Numbered from the stretch's first letter, positions 6,827 to 14,594 are shown. The stretch: DNA of 14,769 nucleotides from Bacillota bacterium (GCA_016286935.1 JAEEUO010000004.1:1-14769), one strand, 5' to 3'. Made by a program: numbers and translations. The notes: a model not told the origin generated them from the sequence alone.

Positions 6827-7168
6827 TTATTCGCACGCGATCTCCTCGACGGAGAATTCGCGTCCCGTCAGCAGTTCGAAGTCGGTCGAGCCGCAGTCGG
6901 GGCATTTCGCGAGGCGGTGGTCGATGTGGCCGAGGAAGCCGCACGACCGGCAGCGGGCCGTCGAGGGGACGGTCTCCGCGACGATCTTCGCGCCTTCCGC
7001 GATCGTTCCTTCCGCGATGACGTCGAGGTAGGACTGGATGCATTCCGGGATCACGTCCGCGAATTCCCCGATCCGGAGCCGGATCTCGAGGATCCGCTTC
7101 GCGCCGCCCTGTTCCGCAGCGGGAAGGACGGTCTTCAGGATCCCTTCGGTGATCGACAGTTCGTGCAT
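6827..7168 (-). CDS. hypA: Hydrogenase nickel incorporation protein HypA
   Basis: Nickel chaperone, 113 residues, that delivers Ni to the large subunit precursor, normally with the GTPase HypB. The N-terminus MHELSI carries the nickel-binding His2. The zinc site is two CxxC motifs, Cys73/Cys76 and Cys89/Cys92. Length is normal. It starts two bases after the large-subunit stop (TAACATG), so it lies between the catalytic and membrane genes and apart from the other hyp genes. No hypB is in the window. Confidence 0.95.
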   Translation of the reverse strand: MHELSITEGILKTVLPAAEQGGAKRILEIRLRIGEFADVIPECIQSYLDVIAEGTIAEGAKIVAETVPSTARCRSCGFLGHIDHRLAKCPDCGSTDFELLTGREFSVEEIACE

Positions 7169-7169
7169 G

Positions 7170-8252
7170 TTACCGGTCCATGCAGGAGAAGCACGGGTCG
7201 ATCGAAGCGATGATCAGGCCCGCGTCCGCGACGGAGTTGTTGCGGAGCATGACCGGAACGGTCGGTGCGTTCTTGAACGTCGGAACGTGGATCGAAACGC
7301 GCTTGTTCGTCTCTCCGCCGTCGGTGACGACCTTGTAGCAGAGCTGGCCGCGCGGGGCTTCGTGACGGAACATCGTCTCGCCCGCGGGGATCTTCGGAAT
7401 GCGCGTTCCGAGGTTGATCGGGCCCTTCGGAAGGTTCTCGAGCGCCTGACGGATGATCTTGATCGACTCGACGTTCTCGAGGACGCGGACGACGACGCGC
7501 GCGAACACGTCGCAGGACGGCCAGACGGCGATGTCGAAATCGAAATCGTCGTAGCTCGAGTACGGAGCGTCCTTGCGGACGTCGACGGGGACGTTCGACG
7601 CTCTCGCCTGGGGGCCGACCGCGCCGATGCGGTACGCGTCCTCGGTCGTGAGGATGCCGACGCCCTGGGTGCGGAGCGCGACGGTCTTGTCGGCGAGCAG
7701 GATATCGCGGAGGGCGATGTTGCTCTTTTCGATCTTGTCGAGCATCTCGAGGATGTCCTTCCGCTGGTCGTCGGTGATGTCTCTCCGCGCGCCGCCGACC
7801 GTCACGGCGCCGTAGTTGACGCGGTTTCCGGTCAGTTCCTCGAGGATGTCCATGATCGCCTCACGGTCGTCCCAGGAGTGCATGAAGAGGCTGTCGTGGC
7901 CGATCAGGTGAAGGGCGATGCCGAGCCAGAGGTAGTGAGAATGAAGACGTTCCAGCTCCGCGATGATGACGCGGATGTACTCGCCGCGCTTCGGCACTTT
8001 CATGCCGGCGATCTGTTCGAGCGCGAGGGCATAGCAGAGCGCATGGGAATGCGAGCAGATGCCGCAGACGCGTTCGACGAGAACGAGTGTCTGGATGAAG
8101 TTCTTCTGGGTGGCGAGTTTTTCGATGCCGCGATGGTTGTAGCCGATGAAGACCTTCGCATCGGTGATCGATTCGCCGTCCGTGTAGAGGCGCGCGTGAA
8201 CGGGCTCCTCCAGAGCGGGATGATAAGGGCCGATCGGTACGATGTAGCTCAT
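7170..8252 (-). CDS. mbhL: [NiFe] hydrogenase large (catalytic) subunit, group 4 (MbhL/EchE)
   Basis: Catalytic subunit holding the NiFe(CN)2CO centre that reduces protons to H2. The protein is 360 residues. The L1 motif RVCGICSHSH gives Cys63 and Cys66, and the L2 motif DPCFSCMDR gives Cys354 and Cys357. GPYHPALEEP (8-17) and GYNHRGIEKL (37-46) are typical of the group 4/NuoD family. The protein stops directly after DPCFSCMDR, so the C-terminal peptide that most large subunits lose on maturation is absent, and no protease would be needed. ATG 8252 is chosen: it overlaps the mbhK stop (ATGA), has GGAGG seven bases upstream and begins MSYIVPIGPYHP. An in-frame extension to 8420 lies inside mbhK and is not real. 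Confidence 0.96.
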   Translation of the reverse strand: MSYIVPIGPYHPALEEPVHARLYTDGESITDAKVFIGYNHRGIEKLATQKNFIQTLVLVERVCGICSHSHALCYALALEQIAGMKVPKRGEYIRVIIAELERLHSHYLWLGIALHLIGHDSLFMHSWDDREAIMDILEELTGNRVNYGAVTVGGARRDITDDQRKDILEMLDKIEKSNIALRDILLADKTVALRTQGVGILTTEDAYRIGAVGPQARASNVPVDVRKDAPYSSYDDFDFDIAVWPSCDVFARVVVRVLENVESIKIIRQALENLPKGPINLGTRIPKIPAGETMFRHEAPRGQLCYKVVTDGGETNKRVSIHVPTFKNAPTVPVMLRNNSVADAGLIIASIDPCFSCMDR

Positions 8253-8647
8253 TCCGTGCCCTCCTTTCTGTTGTGGACCTTGTCGATCAGTTCCTTCATC
8301 GGGGTGACCATGATGTGGCCCTGACCTTCGAACATGGTGTCGGGCATGAAGAGGCGTTCGTCGTTGTCGAGCCCCTCGAACCGGATCTCCATGAGCTCCT
8401 GGAGTTCGCGCTCCGGCCATTCCGCACCGAGATCGTAGATGTCGGAAATGGTCGGGAGAACGCTCTCCCCGTCCACGGTGTAGGATTCGATCGTCGGTCC
8501 GACTTCGTACTCGTAGGATACGTTCGGCTTCCCGTCATCGTTGATGAATCCGTGGATCATCGCGAGATGGACGTTCGCGTCGCGCATCCGCTGCGCAGTC
8601 GGACGGATCTCCTCCTTCGTGATAAATATTTTTTTGTATTCCTGCAT
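8249..8647 (-). CDS. mbhK: NuoC-like hydrogenase subunit (MbhK/EchD)
   Basis: Soluble subunit of 132 residues related to the 30 kDa NuoC subunit of complex I. It packs against the large subunit and has no cofactor. The recognisable part is DIYDLGAEWPERELQELMEI (69-88) followed by RFEGL, the counterpart of the NuoC signature before its FxGHPDLR segment, here changed to FEGLDNDERLF. It is shorter than archaeal MbhK. ATG 8647 is chosen because GGAGGTG lies five bases upstream. A GTG five codons earlier would place that site inside the gene. The call rests on one motif plus position next to mbhL. Confidence 0.85.
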   Translation of the reverse strand: MQEYKKIFITKEEIRPTAQRMRDANVHLAMIHGFINDDGKPNVSYEYEVGPTIESYTVDGESVLPTISDIYDLGAEWPERELQELMEIRFEGLDNDERLFMPDTMFEGQGHIMVTPMKELIDKVHNRKEGTE

Positions 8648-8652
8648 TGTTT

Positions 8653-8659
8653 CACCTCC
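8653..8659 (-). promoter_or_regulatory. Ribosome binding site deciding the mbhK start
   Basis: The minus strand reads GGAGGTG, AAACA, then ATG 8647. The alternative GTG at 8662 would lie upstream of this strong site, so the ATG is preferred. The 55-base hypE to mbhK spacer holds no other clear signal. Confidence 0.75.
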
Positions 8660-8702
8660 CACCAGTTATGCCGGAATAGCAGTGGTAACGGATCATGGGT
8701 CC

Positions 8703-9710
8703 TCAGCAGATCCGCGGGAGCTGGGCCCCCGCGAGCTTGACGAGGATGCGGCTCCCGCCGTACGGGGTGCGGACGAGGACCTTCCCGGGATGGGACGCGG
8801 TCACGCGTCCGATCGCGCAGGCGTCCCGTCCTTCGGGTACGGAACGGAGGAGCCGGAGGGCTTCTTCCGCCTGTCCGGGCGCGACGACGGCGAGGATCTT
8901 GCCTTCGTTGGCCGAATAGAGCGGGTCAAGGCCCAGGATATCGGAGGCGCTTCGCACCTCCTTCTTCACGGGGATCGCGCTTTCGTCGAGTTCGATCGAA
9001 AGAGCGGTGCCCTCGGTGAATTCGTTGAGCGTCGTCGCCACGCCGCCGCGGGTCGGGTCGCGCATCACGCGCAGGCCGGTTCCGAGCGGGCGGAGGGCTT
9101 TCGTAAGGTCGTACAGCGGCGCGCAGTCCGAAAGGATCCCGCCGCGGACGAGGTTGGGGTTGCGGGCGAGCATCACGCACGTCCCGTGGTCGCCGACGGT
9201 ACCGGAGACGAGGACGACGTCCCCCTCGCGGATCGCCTTCGGCGAGAGGCCCGGGTGGCGCAAAACGCCGATCCCGGTCGTGTTGATGAAGAGGCCGTCC
9301 GCCTTGCCGTGCTCGACGACCTTCGTATCGCCGGTGACGATGCGGACGTTCGCCCGCTTCGCGGTCTCGGCGATCGAGCAGACGATCCGCGCGACGTCGG
9401 CCGTCGGGATCCCCTCCTCGAGGATCACCGCGAGGGACAGGTACTTCGGTTCTCCGCCCGAGACGGCGATGTCGTTGACGGTCCCGCAGACGGCGAGCTT
9501 GCCGATGTCGCCGCCGGGAAAGACGTACGGCGTGACGACGAAGCTGTCCGTCGACATCACGAGCCGTTCGCCCGGCTCGTTCGGCAGGATCGCGCCGTCG
9601 CCGAGTTCGCCGAGGATGTCGTTCCCGAACGCGGGAAGGAGCATCTCCTCGATCAGCTCGGACGTCTTCTTTCCGCCGCTTCCGTATGCAAGTGTGATGA
9701 TGTCGTCCAT
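8703..9710 (-). CDS. hypE: Hydrogenase maturation protein HypE (carbamoyl dehydratase)
   Basis: HypE receives a carbamoyl group from HypF on its C-terminal cysteine and dehydrates it with ATP to a thiocyanate, the source of the CN ligands. The protein is 335 residues and ends in PRIC, the invariant C-terminal cysteine. The N-terminus has ITLAYGSGGKK, and the PurM-like nucleotide region shows STDSFVVTPYVFPGGDIGKL and GTVNDIAVSGGEP. The start could be ATG 9710 or ATG 9719, three codons apart. 9710 matches where family members usually begin, while 9719 makes an ATGA overlap with the hypD stop. A frame running up to 9869 is only overlap with hypD. Confidence 0.95.
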   Translation of the reverse strand: MDDIITLAYGSGGKKTSELIEEMLLPAFGNDILGELGDGAILPNEPGERLVMSTDSFVVTPYVFPGGDIGKLAVCGTVNDIAVSGGEPKYLSLAVILEEGIPTADVARIVCSIAETAKRANVRIVTGDTKVVEHGKADGLFINTTGIGVLRHPGLSPKAIREGDVVLVSGTVGDHGTCVMLARNPNLVRGGILSDCAPLYDLTKALRPLGTGLRVMRDPTRGGVATTLNEFTEGTALSIELDESAIPVKKEVRSASDILGLDPLYSANEGKILAVVAPGQAEEALRLLRSVPEGRDACAIGRVTASHPGKVLVRTPYGGSRILVKLAGAQLPRIC

Positions 9711-9715
9711 AGGTC

Positions 9716-10759
9716 TCATTCCGCGGGGCGGTATTTGTACGCGGCCGCGCAGGCGCCTTCGGAGGACACCATGCACGGGCCGACGGGGTCTTCGGGGAAA
9801 CAGACGCGCCCGAACAGCGGGCAGTCTTCGGGGCGGACCGCGCCCCGGATCACGTCGCCGCACCGGCATCCGGCCGGCTCGGGCGTCTCGCGGATCACGA
9901 GGCCGAACCGCTTCGCCGCGTCGACGGAGGCGTATTCCTCACGGATCGCGAGGCCGCTCTCCGGGATCATTCCGATCCCGCGCCAGAGGCTGTCCGCCGG
10001 CTCGAAGACCTCTGCGATCATCCGCCGGGCGATCGGGTTGCCCTCGGGGCGGACGGCGCGGCGGTACGCGTTCTCGATCCGCGCTTCGCCGTTCCGGATC
10101 TGGCGGATCAGGCGGGACAGCGCGAGGATCACGTCCTCCGGCTCAAAGCCGCCGATCACGCCGGGGATCCCGAATTCATCGGCGAGAAAGCGGAAGCCCT
10201 CTTCGCCGAGGATCGTCGAGACGTGGCCGGGAAGCAGGAAGCCGTCGACGTTGAAGTCCGGGTCGGCGATCAGCGCGCGCAGGACCGGTTCGCACGTCTT
10301 CAGAAGCGGGAGGCAGGACACGTTTCCGAGGCCGCTCTCCTTCGCCGCCCTGACGAACGCCGCCGTTCCGGGCGCCGTCGTCTCGAATCCGACGCCGAGA
10401 AAGACGACTTCGCATCCGGGGTTCTCCCGCGCGACCGTCAGGCTGTCCATCGGCGAGTAGACGACTTCGACGCGCGCTCCCTTCGCGGAGCGGCGCGCGA
10501 GCGAATCGCCGCGGACGCTCCCCGGGACGCGGACCATATCGCCGTACGTCGCGAGGATGACGTTCTTCTCGTCCGACAGCGCGAGGACCGCGTCGATCGC
10601 GGACTGGTCCGTCACGCAGACCGGGCAGCCGGGACCGGAGACGAGCTCGACGTCGGGCGGCAGCAGGGAGCGGATCCCCGCCTTCGCGATCGCCATCGTA
10701 TGGGTCCCGCAGACCTCCATCAGGCGGATCGTTTTTTCGCGCGGTTCAGAGGGTCGCAA
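9716..10759 (-). CDS. hypD: Hydrogenase maturation protein HypD, TTG start
   Basis: Iron-sulfur scaffold, 347 residues, on which HypC and HypD assemble the Fe(CN)2CO unit. Visible motifs are MEVCGTHT (Cys17), GPGCPVCVT (Cys45 and Cys48) and GVGFETTAPGTA. A C-terminal cysteine-rich region (CRCGD, EDCPLFGRVC, GPCMV) holds the 4Fe-4S ligands. The start is a TTG at 10759, supported by GGAGG six bases upstream. The next in-frame Met lies inside the conserved LMEVCGTHT, too late to be the start. It overlaps the end of hypC by 14 bases. Confidence 0.95.
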   Translation of the reverse strand: MRPSEPREKTIRLMEVCGTHTMAIAKAGIRSLLPPDVELVSGPGCPVCVTDQSAIDAVLALSDEKNVILATYGDMVRVPGSVRGDSLARRSAKGARVEVVYSPMDSLTVARENPGCEVVFLGVGFETTAPGTAAFVRAAKESGLGNVSCLPLLKTCEPVLRALIADPDFNVDGFLLPGHVSTILGEEGFRFLADEFGIPGVIGGFEPEDVILALSRLIRQIRNGEARIENAYRRAVRPEGNPIARRMIAEVFEPADSLWRGIGMIPESGLAIREEYASVDAAKRFGLVIRETPEPAGCRCGDVIRGAVRPEDCPLFGRVCFPEDPVGPCMVSSEGACAAAYKYRPAE

Positions 10760-10973
10760 GGGCTTCCTCCAGTTCGTTCCACGCTTCGAGGTCGGCCTTC
10801 GCCTGGTCCTCGTCGAGGCGCTCGATCGCGAAGCCCGCGTGGCAGACGACGTAGTCGCCGACCTTCGGGTCCTTAAGGAAGTCGACGCGGATGTCGCGCG
10901 AGACGCCGTCCTTTTCGCCGACGGCGTTCACGCCGTCAACCTTTGTCAGTCTGAAAGGCACTGCAAGGCACAT
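10746..10973 (-). CDS. hypC: Hydrogenase assembly chaperone HypC
   Basis: Small chaperone, 75 residues, that binds HypD and carries the Fe(CN)2CO unit to the large subunit. The essential N-terminal Cys2 is in MCLAVPF and the conserved His45 is in VGDYVVCHAGFAIERLD. Cys44 just before that His is unusual, as the family commonly has Val there. ATG 10973 has GGAGG eight bases upstream. The gene overlaps hypF by 38 bases and hypD by 14. Confidence 0.95.
   Translation of the reverse strand: MCLAVPFRLTKVDGVNAVGEKDGVSRDIRVDFLKDPKVGDYVVCHAGFAIERLDEDQAKADLEAWNELEEALATL
10766..10770 (-). promoter_or_regulatory. Ribosome binding site fixing the TTG start of hypD
   Basis: The minus strand reads GGAGG, AAGCCC, then TTG 10759, inside the last codons of hypC. 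It supports a non-ATG start coupled to hypC translation. Confidence 0.7.
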
Positions 10974-13290
10974 GCGCTTCTCCTCCCTCCCTTGCGACGG
11001 CCGCCTGGCCGAACGCGATGCCTTCGTCGTTCGTCGCGACCTGCCGGTGTATGTACACGCGGAAGCTTCTCCGTTCGAGCTCTTCCGTGACGTGTGCGAG
11101 CAAATATTGATTCTGGAACGTTCCGCCGGAGAGGCAGACGGCGCTGAGGCCCGTCTCTTCGCGGATGCGCTCCGCCGTTCCGGCCGCCCAGAGGACGAGC
11201 CGGTCGTGGAACCGCTTCGCGGCTTCGGCCGTTTCCGCGGTGTTCCGCCGCGCGGCGCTTCCGCCCGCGTTTCCGCCGATCGCGGCTTCGAGCAGGACGG
11301 CGCCGCGTCCTTCGTACGAGGCGAAGGAGCAGAGGCCGAGCATCGCCGAGACCGCGTCGAACAGGCGCCCCATCCCCGTCGAGACGGGGCAGTTCACGCC
11401 GGCTTCGAGCTGGCGCTTCACCGCGAGGACGTCGTCCTCCGCAACGCCGAGCATCGCCGCGATCCCCTTCGTGTCGTCCGCCGCGGGGAGGCCGTCCGGC
11501 AGAAGGCTTTCGCCGGTTCCGGCAAGTCCCTCGAACCGTTCGCGCCCCTCGAGCAGGATCGCGCAGGCGGTCCGCCACGGCTCCGCCACGGCCTTGTCGC
11601 CGCCGGGGAGCTTCATCTCCGGCAGGTGGTCGAAGCGGGCGAATTCGCGGCGGTTTCCGACGAGGAATTCGCTTCCCCAGACCGTGCCGTCCGTCCCGAG
11701 ACCCGTGCCGTCCCATACGATCCCGATGACGTTCTCACGGAGGCCGTTGTCCTCCATACAGGACGCTAAGTGGGCGTGGTGGTGCTGGACGCGGATCAGC
11801 GGGAGGCCGTCCCTCCGGGCGCGCTCCTCGGCGTACGCCGTCGAGAGGTAGTCCGGGTGGAGGTCGCATACGACCGCCGCGGGACGGATCCCGAAGAGCC
11901 GCTCGAAATGGGCGATCCGGGATTCGTAGTGGGCGAGCGTCTCGGCGTTCTTGAGGTCGCCGATGTGCTGGCTCGGGAAGGCGTGGGCCTTCTTCGTCAG
12001 GCAGAAGCTCGCCTTCTGTTCCGCGCCGCAGGCGAGGATCGGGGGCGCCGGTCTTCCATCCTTCGTAAGGAACCGGACCGGGTACGGCACATATCCGCGC
12101 GACCGCCGTGCGAAGTATTCGCGGCCGTTCACGACCCACAGGAGCGAGTCGTCGCAGCGCGTTTCGATCGCGCGGTCGTTGAGCAGGAAGCCGTCCGCGA
12201 CGCCTCTGAGCTCGCGGAGCGCCTCGCCGTTGTCCTTCGTAATGGGGATCTCCGACAGGTTCGCGCTCGTCATCACGAGGACGTCGAGTTCCTCAAAGAG
12301 CAGGAACTGGACGGGCGTGTACGGGAGCATCACGCCGACGAAGCCGTTTTCGGAGACCGCCGCGAGGCTCTCCTCGAGCGCGGGGTCGAGGCTTCCCTTC
12401 GGCTTTTTGCGCAGGAGCACGATCGGCCGCTGGTATCCTTCGAGGATCCGCGCCTCGTCCTCCGTCACGTCCGCGATCGTCCGCGCCGTTTCGACGTCGC
12501 GCACCATCAGCGCGAACGGCCTTTCGTCGCGGCGCTTCCGGCGGCGGAGTTCGGCGACCGTCGCGGGGTCCGCGATCCGGCAGGCTAAATGCATGCCGCC
12601 GAGGCCCTTCACGCAGACGATGCCGCCGTTCTTCAGCGTTTCGATCGCGCGCCGGAGCGGGATCTCGTTCACGTCCTTCTTCGGAAGTCCCTCAAGCAGC
12701 GTTCCGTCCGCCCCGTACCAGAGCAGCTTCGGCCCGCAGTCGGGGCAGCAAGTCGGCTGGGCGTGGTAGCGGCGGTCCGCGATGTCGCGGTACTCCGCCT
12801 CGCACGGCCCGCACATCGGGAACGGCGCCATCGACGTGAACTTCCGGTCGTAGGGGATGTCCCGGATGATCGTCAGCCGCGGCCCGCAGTTCGTGCAGTT
12901 CAGGAACGGGTAGCGGTACCGGCGGTCGCGCGGGTCGCGCATCTCGCGGAGGCAGTCGGCGCAGGTGCAGACGTCGGGCGAGATCAGCGTGTCGGGCTCG
13001 TCCTCCTTCCGGCTTTCGACGATGCGGAAGTCGGTGTAGGGAACGAGCGTGTCAAGGTACTCGTATTCGACTTCTTCGATCCGCGCGAGCTTCGGGCTCT
13101 TCGTCCGGAGCTCCGCGAGGAACCGTTCGATCCGCTCCGCGCTTCCCTCGAGTTCGAGTTCGGCGCCTTCGCTCGTGTTTCGGATCCAGCCGAGCAGGCT
13201 GTGGTCGGTGATCTGTTTGTGGATGAACGGCCGGAATCCGACGCCCTGGACGATGCCTGTGACCGCGATATGGACCCGCCGTTTTTCCAT
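10936..13290 (-). CDS. hypF: Carbamoyltransferase HypF
   Basis: HypF converts carbamoyl phosphate to a carbamoyl-adenylate and transfers the carbamoyl group to HypE, the first step of cyanide ligand synthesis. The 784 residues hold all domains: acylphosphatase (VQGVGFRPF, Arg20), two zinc-finger motifs (CTCADC with CTNC, and CGPC with CCPDC, about 108-186), a YrdC-like domain (about 200-385) and a Kae1/TsaD-like domain with VQHHHAHLASC. Length is normal. ATG 13290 is chosen because MEKRRVHIAVTG fits the family and GGTGAGG lies eight bases upstream. A GTG at 13320 would add ten residues that lack a family match. It is the first gene of the hydrogenase operon. Confidence 0.96.
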   Translation of the reverse strand: MEKRRVHIAVTGIVQGVGFRPFIHKQITDHSLLGWIRNTSEGAELELEGSAERIERFLAELRTKSPKLARIEEVEYEYLDTLVPYTDFRIVESRKEDEPDTLISPDVCTCADCLREMRDPRDRRYRYPFLNCTNCGPRLTIIRDIPYDRKFTSMAPFPMCGPCEAEYRDIADRRYHAQPTCCPDCGPKLLWYGADGTLLEGLPKKDVNEIPLRRAIETLKNGGIVCVKGLGGMHLACRIADPATVAELRRRKRRDERPFALMVRDVETARTIADVTEDEARILEGYQRPIVLLRKKPKGSLDPALEESLAAVSENGFVGVMLPYTPVQFLLFEELDVLVMTSANLSEIPITKDNGEALRELRGVADGFLLNDRAIETRCDDSLLWVVNGREYFARRSRGYVPYPVRFLTKDGRPAPPILACGAEQKASFCLTKKAHAFPSQHIGDLKNAETLAHYESRIAHFERLFGIRPAAVVCDLHPDYLSTAYAEERARRDGLPLIRVQHHHAHLASCMEDNGLRENVIGIVWDGTGLGTDGTVWGSEFLVGNRREFARFDHLPEMKLPGGDKAVAEPWRTACAILLEGRERFEGLAGTGESLLPDGLPAADDTKGIAAMLGVAEDDVLAVKRQLEAGVNCPVSTGMGRLFDAVSAMLGLCSFASYEGRGAVLLEAAIGGNAGGSAARRNTAETAEAAKRFHDRLVLWAAGTAERIREETGLSAVCLSGGTFQNQYLLAHVTEELERRSFRVYIHRQVATNDEGIAFGQAAVAREGGEAHVPCSAFQTDKG

Positions 13291-13298
13291 CGAATCAT

Positions 13299-13305
13299 CC
13301 TCACC
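13299..13305 (-). promoter_or_regulatory. Ribosome binding site deciding the hypF start
   Basis: The minus strand reads GGTGAGG, an eight-base spacer ATGATTCG, then ATG 13290. It argues against the upstream GTG at 13320. Confidence 0.65.
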
Positions 13306-13340
13306 AAAAGTTCTGCGCACTTATATGCACAGTCGTAGTT

Positions 13341-13369
13341 ATTTTACACGATATGGCCGGCGCTTTCAA
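13341..13369 (-). promoter_or_regulatory. Sigma-A-type promoter of the hydrogenase operon
   Basis: On the minus strand a TTGAAA (-35, 13364-13369) is followed by exactly 17 bases and TAAAAT (-10, 13341-13346). Each hexamer has one mismatch to the consensus. The predicted transcript start is near 13334, about 45 bases before ATG 13290. It lies in the AT-rich intergenic region downstream of the holA terminator. No comparably good promoter was seen elsewhere in the operon. Confidence 0.75.
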
Positions 13370-13375
13370 ACGATT

Positions 13376-13393
13376 TTGTTAAATTCGTCACAA
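13376..13393. promoter_or_regulatory. Candidate Rex (NADH/NAD+-sensing repressor) operator
   Basis: The plus strand reads TTGTTAAATTCGTCACAA, an 18-base dyad. The Rex consensus is TTGTTAA or TTGTGAA, four free bases, then TTAACAA or TTCACAA. Only one base (G for T in the right half) departs from it. The site ends six bases upstream of the -35 hexamer of the hypF promoter. Rex is known to control fermentation and hydrogenase genes in Bacillota. No rex gene is in the window, so the regulator is inferred from the site alone. Confidence 0.6.
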
Positions 13394-13454
13394 AAAGACG
13401 CACAATTCTTTTTTCGCCCCGCGAAAGCCGGCCGTTCCGGTCAGACGGCGCAAC

Positions 13455-13474
13455 AAAAAACCCGCCGGGGCGGG
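13455..13474 (-). terminator. Rho-independent terminator downstream of holA
   Basis: On the minus strand the stem CCCGCC / GGCGGG (13461-13474) is followed directly by six T residues (13455-13460). It ends the comEC-holA transcript and separates it from the hydrogenase operon promoter. Confidence 0.8.
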
Positions 13475-13500
13475 ATCATCCGCCGTTCGCGGGCATGAAA

Positions 13501-13520
13501 CCGGACGGTCTTCCGTCCGG
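13501..13520 (-). terminator. Perfect 8-bp hairpin immediately after the holA stop codon
   Basis: CCGGACGG, a four-base loop, then CCGTCCGG begins at the base next to the holA TGA. On the minus strand it is followed by TTTC only, so alone it would be a weak terminator. It may assist the T-tract terminator 27 bases further on, or protect the 3' end of the mRNA. Confidence 0.5.
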
Positions 13521-14594
13521 TCAGATCTGTGCGATCAGGAGTTCGAGCGCGACCGGACCTTCGAGCGCGCCGGTCTTGATGCTGCGGTCGATCTCAAGCG
13601 CGAAGCGGAACACCTCCTCGAGGTGTTCGGCGGAATGGGAGCGGATCAGCGGGAGCGATTTTTTGACGCGGTATTCGTGGACGCCGAGCGTCTCGACCAT
13701 CTCCGGGAGGCTTCTGCGGTCCTCCTGCATCTCCTTCGCGACGGTCATGATCTCGAGCTGGGAGACGAGAAGCGCGAGGATGCTGAAGACCGAGCCGCCG
13801 CGGAGGAGGTTCCTGAGCTGGGAGAGCGATTCGCCGGTCTTGCCCTCGAACGCCGCGTCGAGGATGCGGAACACGTCCGTTTCGAGGTTTCCGCCGATCA
13901 GATCGTCGACGTCCTCTTCGGTGATCGCGGTCCCGGGCGCGCCGCCGGCCAGTTTCAGGAGGTCGTTCTCGAGGTGGTCGAGCGTGTACTCGTACTCGCG
14001 CTGGGCCGTTTTCCGGGTCGCGTCGGGGTAGTAGCCGGTCCGCTCGATGAGCAGACGGAACGCCGCCGGTTCGATCGTCTTCCCGTAGGGCCTGAGCGTC
14101 CGCGCGGCGAATTTGTCGAGCACGTTCCGCTCGACCGGGCCGAATTCGTACGCCTTCGCGATCGCCTTGAAGAGCTTCGAGCGGCGGTCAACGGAGCGGT
14201 TGATGAAGACGAGGACGGTCGTCTCGGGGACGCTCTTCACGTACTCGAGCAGTTCCTTCTCCTCCGCCTCGCCGTATCCCTTCGCCTGTTTTCCCTCGAG
14301 CGCGGGAAGGTCTGAGACGATCACGACGCGCTTCTCCGAGAAGACCGGAAGCGTCTCGCACTGTTCGATCAGAGACCGGACGGAGAACGCGTTCGGCTCG
14401 ATCTTCGTCAGGTCGAGCTCGCGGACGGCCGGATTGACGAACCGCTCCTCGATCGCGTTCCGGGCGCTGCGGATCAGGTATTGTTCGCGACCGAACAGAA
14501 GCACCGCGCCGGAGAGCGCGCCGCTTTCGATGTCGTTCTTGCATTGTCTCAGCACCGCTGCGCCGCCGGGCACTTCGTTCGGTTTTCCAGCCAT
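13521..14594 (-). CDS. holA: DNA polymerase III subunit delta (HolA)
   Basis: Clamp-loader delta subunit, 357 residues, which opens the beta sliding clamp during replication. The N-terminal segment with VLLFGREQYLI (about 30-40) corresponds to the YxxYGxExYLI motif of the family, and LPVFSEKRVVIVSDLP (81-96) to the conserved LPFFSxxRLVxV strand. Length is typical. ATG 14594 has only a weak GAACGAG site upstream, but the chain begins shortly before conserved sequence. The gene lies 15 bases after comEC, a neighbour pair common in Bacillota. The rpsT gene often found nearby is not present. Confidence 0.92.
   Translation of the reverse strand: MAGKPNEVPGGAAVLRQCKNDIESGALSGAVLLFGREQYLIRSARNAIEERFVNPAVRELDLTKIEPNAFSVRSLIEQCETLPVFSEKRVVIVSDLPALEGKQAKGYGEAEEKELLEYVKSVPETTVLVFINRSVDRRSKLFKAIAKAYEFGPVERNVLDKFAARTLRPYGKTIEPAAFRLLIERTGYYPDATRKTAQREYEYTLDHLENDLLKLAGGAPGTAITEEDVDDLIGGNLETDVFRILDAAFEGKTGESLSQLRNLLRGGSVFSILALLVSQLEIMTVAKEMQEDRRSLPEMVETLGVHEYRVKKSLPLIRSHSAEHLEEVFRFALEIDRSIKTGALEGPVALELLIAQI

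Noticed and set aside
7038..8324. A 428-codon open frame on the plus strand
   Set aside because: Antisense to mbhL, which has both L1 and L2 motifs. It is another codon-use shadow.
8253..8420. N-terminal extension of the large subunit to 8420
   Set aside because: It runs inside mbhK, its sequence is Arg/His-rich without family match, and ATG 8252 has a good ribosome binding site.
9720..9869. N-terminal extension of hypE to 9869
   Set aside because: It overlaps the conserved cysteine-rich end of hypD and reads as Arg/Pro-rich low-quality sequence. HypE begins at ATG 9710 or 9719.
8541..10460. A 639-codon open frame on the plus strand
   Set aside because: Antisense to hypE and hypD, whose motifs are complete. 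The frame is Arg/Ala/Asp-rich with no recognisable domain.
13320..13334. Imperfect TGTGCA / TGCGCA dyad after the predicted transcript start
   Set aside because: Short, with a mismatch, and matching no operator I can name. It is not enough to call a site.
13394..13454. Small inverted repeat TTTCGC-CCC-GCGAAA between terminator and promoter
   Set aside because: The loop is only three bases and no T-tract follows in either useful direction. It is probably chance.
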